Of a stretch of 16,084 bases of DNA, positions 15,167-16,084 are shown in pieces. The notes below the pieces were generated by a model. It did no database searches and was not told the DNA's origin. It saw nothing but the letters and a program-made list of their open reading frames with translations. Made by a program: the position numbers and the translations under genes. Numbering within the stretch: the stretch's first letter is position 1; each line of letters begins with the position of its first letter. The DNA is from an uncultured Lachnospira sp. (lineage in GTDB: Bacteria > Bacillota > Clostridia > Lachnospirales > Lachnospiraceae), in assembly GCA_934358235.1 (NCBI GenBank), contig CAKRKK010000033.1, forward strand, positions 1 to 16,084, written 5' to 3'.

Positions 15167-15245
15167 ATGATGTAGACACGTAATTTTATGGGAATTTGAG
15201 GTGTTAAAGGATTTCAGGCTTTTACGAAGAAGGGATTTATATAGT

Positions 15246-15914
15246 ATGATTAGAAATGCAGGCTTAGAGGATATATCAGATGGCAGATTATATGGTGAGA
15301 ATGATATGGTAAGAGCGGATACGGATAATTGCAGCAATTGCAAGAAAATATGTTGCATTGGCATGGGAAAGACGATAGTGCTTGATCCGTATGATTGCTA
15401 TAGATTGTCAGCAGGAACTGGGCTGTCCTTTGAACAGATGTCTGGCAGCAATATAGAGCTTAATGTAGTGGATGGGTGTATTCTTCCTAATATAAAGATG
15501 CAGGCTGATACAGATGCCTGTTCGTTTCTGAATAAAGATAATATGTGCAGTATTCACAGCTATAGACCCGGAATATGCAGAATGTTCCCTTTGGGAAGAT
15601 ATTGGGAGGATGATGAACATTTTTATTACATATTGCAGACAGGGGAGTGCAATAAGGACAGGCTTACCAAGATAAAAGTGAAAAAGTGGCTGGGAATATC
15701 TGATACAGAGAGGTATAATGCTTATATAATAAAGTGGCACAGGTATCTTAAGAAGCTGCAAAGAACCTTGTCAGAGCTTACACAGGAACAGATAAGGACA
15801 CTTAATATGTATAATTTAAAGACATTTTATATTAAGCCCTATAAGTCAGAGGAAACATTCTTTGATGAGGTGGCAGAAAGAATAGAAAGCTCAGAGGCTA
15901 TGTTTGGCTTGTAA
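15246..15914 (+). CDS. YkgJ-family cysteine cluster protein (putative metal-chelating)
   Basis: 222 residues from ATG 15246, preceded by AAGGGA at about 10 bases. A GTG at 15201 would add 15 residues, but MIRNAGLEDISDGRLYGEND is how I recall family members beginning. Cysteines 29, 32, 36 and 37 (NCSNCKKICC) form the CxxC...CC cluster of the YkgJ/UPF0153 type, thought to bind Zn or an iron-sulfur cluster. More cysteines in CSFLNKDNMCSIHSYRPGIC, with RMFPLGRYW and a later ECNK, complete the usual pattern. From ~150 the protein is helical and charged. The molecular function of this family is not established. The gene is monocistronic with its own promoter, and related short tandem repeats lie on both sides. 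Confidence 0.85.
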   Translation: MIRNAGLEDISDGRLYGENDMVRADTDNCSNCKKICCIGMGKTIVLDPYDCYRLSAGTGLSFEQMSGSNIELNVVDGCILPNIKMQADTDACSFLNKDNMCSIHSYRPGICRMFPLGRYWEDDEHFYYILQTGECNKDRLTKIKVKKWLGISDTERYNAYIIKWHRYLKKLQRTLSELTQEQIRTLNMYNLKTFYIKPYKSEETFFDEVAERIESSEAMFGL

Positions 15915-16018
15915 AAGAGCCAGTAAAAAGCGGCAAAGAACTGGTATAAAGTAGTAAAAAAGCTGGTATAAAACAGCAAAAAAAGCCGGCATAAAGCAGT
16001 AAAAGAGCTTGAAAAAAG
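15915..16018. repeat. 22-base (2 x 11) degenerate tandem repeat downstream of the YkgJ-family gene, ~4.5 copies
   Basis: Units begin directly after the stop codon. They read about GAGCCAGTAAAAAGCGGC, AACTGGTATAAAGTAGTA, AGCTGGTATAAAACAGCA, AGCCGGCATAAAGCAGTA, each followed by a short A-rich run, then AGCTTGAAAAAAG. The half-units (GGTATAAA/GCAGTAAAA) resemble the GTAAAGCAGCA unit upstream of the gene. Confidence 0.75.
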
Positions 16019-16071
16019 ATAATAGAAAAGACAGCGGCGCTGTAATATAGTTGTTAATTTTAGGATAAACA

Positions 16072-16077
16072 GGGAGG
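16072..16077 (+). promoter_or_regulatory. Ribosome binding site of a gene starting beyond the window
   Basis: GGGAGG seven bases before the window end implies a plus-strand start codon within a few bases after 16084. No start codon or good promoter is visible inside the window. The short ACAGC/GCTGT hairpin (16031-16043) before it has no U-run. Confidence 0.5.
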
Positions 16078-16084
16078 AATAAAG

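Noticed and set aside
15201..15245. GTG start of the YkgJ-family gene
   Set aside because: GGGA precedes it, so it is not excluded, but the family N-terminus and AAGGGA favour ATG 15246.
16031..16043. Terminator before the gene beyond the window
   Set aside because: ACAGC/GCTGT is only a 5-base stem with a 3-base loop and no following U-run.
1..16084. Mobile element or genomic island
   Set aside because: No transposase, integrase, long terminal repeats or target duplications. Genes are mostly conserved single-gene units of similar composition; only the SGNH repeat differs in base use.

Overview
The window looks like chromosomal DNA of a low-GC Gram-positive anaerobe, most likely a motile Lachnospiraceae (Clostridia) of the Lachnospira/Roseburia/Butyrivibrio type. 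This is inferred from the AT-rich base composition, strong AGGAGG-type ribosome binding sites, the CTC-type long ribosomal protein L25, a YkgJ-type cysteine-cluster protein and two chemoreceptors. The species cannot be fixed from the sequence alone. I see no insertion sequence, phage gene, CRISPR array, tRNA or rRNA.

Left part (1-1886): the 5' part of a GntR/FCD regulator gene runs leftwards out of the window. It has a clear sigma-A promoter and an upstream GGTATACC dyad like those bound by hexuronate regulators of this family. Divergent from it is the gene for L25 (rplY), ending in a hairpin terminator. A 392-base gap follows, holding a degenerate pyrimidine-rich tandem repeat and dyads in front of the next gene.

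Middle-left (1887-7270): a six-helix membrane chemoreceptor carries a C-terminal PilZ (c-di-GMP-binding) module, so one polypeptide joins chemotaxis signalling to c-di-GMP. After a strong terminator come two tandem paralogous, membrane-anchored, extracellular SGNH/GDSL hydrolases. The second has gained an acidic stalk and a Pro/Ala/Thr/Gln-rich repeat inserted inside its catalytic domain.

Middle-right (7390-12239): a sodium:neurotransmitter-symporter family transporter and endonuclease III lie 22 bases apart and probably share a transcript. A degenerate 15-16-base tandem repeat separates them from the tRNA pseudouridine synthase gene truA. Next are two divergent genes of unknown function: a coiled-coil protein on the minus strand and a protein with cysteine-rich ends on the plus strand.

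Right part (12267-16084): a soluble chemoreceptor with a C-terminal zinc-binding CZB domain and a 2-keto-3-deoxygluconate kinase gene (kdgK) lie on the minus strand, separated by the kdgK terminator. A YkgJ-family cysteine-cluster gene follows on the plus strand and is bracketed by two related 11/22-base-period tandem repeats. The window ends with a ribosome binding site for a gene that starts just outside it.

Two functional themes emerge. One is behaviour and signalling: a c-di-GMP-linked membrane chemoreceptor and a zinc/redox-type soluble chemoreceptor. The other is plant-polysaccharide use: KdgK, a UxuR-like regulator and secreted SGNH hydrolases that may be carbohydrate esterases. The second theme is inference. 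The least expected structural feature is the repeated presence of short-period degenerate tandem arrays in at least four gene gaps.
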